Assembly (NCBI RefSeq): GCF_030272615.1
Contig: NW_026728909.1
Coordinates: 372,001 to 436,000, forward strand
Direction of reading: 5' to 3'
Length of the DNA stretch: 64,000 nucleotides
DNA from: Cryptomeria japonica
Taxonomy: Eukaryota; Streptophyta; Pinopsida; Cupressales; Cupressaceae
Shown: piece after piece, positions 62,885 to 64,000 of the stretch
How the letters are laid out: each line of letters opens with the position of its first letter
Position numbering within the stretch: the first letter of the stretch is position 1
Notes under the pieces: model-generated
Database searches by the model: none
What the model saw: only the letters and a program-made list of their open reading frames with translations
What the model was told of the DNA's origin: nothing
Made by a program: the position numbers and the translations under genes

Positions 62885-64000
62885 CAGACACCAATAATAT
62901 CTATAGGTCCATTGCTATTGTATCCCATCCGTCGTATGATCAGGAATCATTAACCATATTGTTGTGTTGGTATGGCCACCTCTAGAGTAGCAGCTCTGAC
63001 CTCTTCCTCATCCTTGTATAGCCAACTAAGGATGTCTTTCCCTTATGATTCATTTGCTAGTGTGCCCAATTGGATAAATTTTCCATCAAACTTGGTGATG
63101 GGTTGTGTTGATTGATGTGTCGATGCAGAAGGTTGTCCATGAGATTTTGGTGATGTTGGTAATTTTGATAGACACATGGGTTCAAAATAGTATTCTCCCA
63201 TGCCTTGATCTTTGATTTCAACTTTTGTTTGAAGTCCATGGATAAAGACTTGATTTTTTCTTGATGATGATCTAATGCTAAGGAAGCTGGAGCTTTCCTA
63301 TTGTGTGGAACTAGGCTGTCTTGAGCTGTCCCCATAGCATTGCAATGTTGAAAAGGATTATTATCGGTAGATATGGAGATTTCCTGTCCATTATATGGGA
63401 ATTTGACACACTGATGGTATGTTGAAGGCACTACTTGCATTTCATGTATCCAAGGATGACCCAATAGAATATTGTATGTTAAGTCTATGTCTAAGACTTG
63501 GCACATAGTGTCCCTTTGTATCAGTCCTACCTAAATAGGTAGTATCACTGTTCCTTTAGATGACTTGTCTTCATCATCATAGGCCTTGATGGTGATCTTT
63601 TTGTTTGGATCAATAGACTTCTCAAAGAAGCCTAATGCACGGATAAGCTTTAAAGCACATATATTGAGACCAACTCCTCCATCTATTAATACTCTTTTAA
63701 CTCGATGTTTGTAGACTAAGACTTTGATATGAAGGGGAGTGTTATGTGGATGACTCAAAGAGACATTATCATGTTGGAAAAGGTGAGTTTATGAGGCCCT
63801 GTCATATGAGCCACCATGGCTTGGAATTTTATCAATGTCCAGATCTTGAGGAATGTTTGTTTCAACCAATGCTTGTTCTAAGATATCCTTATCTTTTGGT
63901 GAGAACTTGAGCAACTCGAGTATAGATATTTGAGCAGGAGTTCTCTGTAGTTGATAAACCAAATCATATTGAGTATTGGGAATAGTGGTGGATGTTGATG
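62885..64000 (-). pseudogene. Broken gag-protease region, copy 6, cut by window end
   Basis: Only the protease and G-patch-like part and the end of the zinc-knuckle reading frame are inside the window. The rest lies beyond 64000. Confidence 0.8.

Larger units (their letters stand above)
61671..64000. repeat. Tandem unit copy 6, cut by the window end
   Basis: The first 2,330 bp of a sixth unit. It carries haplotype B alleles T at 61705 and G at 62136, as copy 4 does. The window ends inside the gag-protease remnant, so the array continues to the right. Confidence 0.97.

Noticed and set aside
1-64000. CRISPR array, operon or bacterial island
   Set aside because: The repeat unit is 12 kb with spliced plant genes and gypsy remnants; no short regularly spaced repeats and no bacterial gene organisation.

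Overview
This window is one continuous head-to-tail tandem array. A 12,334-bp unit occurs five complete times (1-12334, 12335-24668, 24669-37002, 37003-49336, 49337-61670), and the first 2,330 bp of a sixth copy fill 61671-64000. I saw no length differences between copies and only 14 variable positions, so the array is either a very recent amplification or an assembly artefact. The array runs off both ends of the window. The unit boundaries used here are set by where the window starts and have no biological meaning. A feature at position p in copy 1 recurs at p+12334, p+24668, p+37002, p+49336 and p+61670 while the window lasts.

The sequence is a plant nuclear genome: a spliced pathogenesis-related gene family, AT-rich intergenic DNA, and Ty3/gypsy retrotransposon debris. 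The encoded thaumatin-like proteins (TLPs) most resemble, from memory and without a search, the PR-5 proteins of cypress-family conifers (the juniper/cypress/Japanese-cedar group 3 pollen allergens). A conifer, probably Cupressaceae, is my best guess.

Unit layout (copy 1): 1-~115, 3' flank of the preceding plus-strand TLP gene; ~140-1214, degenerate transposon-like remnant; 1215-4110 (minus), broken gag-protease region of a Tat-like gypsy element; 4111-4349, inverted fragment of an LTR end with a primer-binding-site-like motif; 4350-5564, retroelement leader with degenerate short repeats; 5588-7015 (minus), probable LTR with its own TATA box; 7016-8040, AT-rich spacer; 8274-9068 (minus), two-exon TLP gene; 9311-10836, AT-rich spacer with a 254-bp tandem duplication; 10837-11433, expanded promoter; 11434-12217 (plus), second two-exon TLP gene.

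The two TLP genes of a unit are divergently transcribed inverted duplicates with about 92% identical mature proteins. The minus gene encodes a canonical 16-cysteine PR-5 protein and has the same protein sequence in all five copies. The plus gene has lost one conserved cysteine and several conserved glycines in every copy. It varies between copies and is broken by a stop codon in copy 4. The window therefore holds ten TLP loci: nine with open reading frames and one pseudogene. The retroelement supplies no intact gene. The repeated units appear to raise the dosage of secreted, probably defence-related or pollen-expressed, TLPs.
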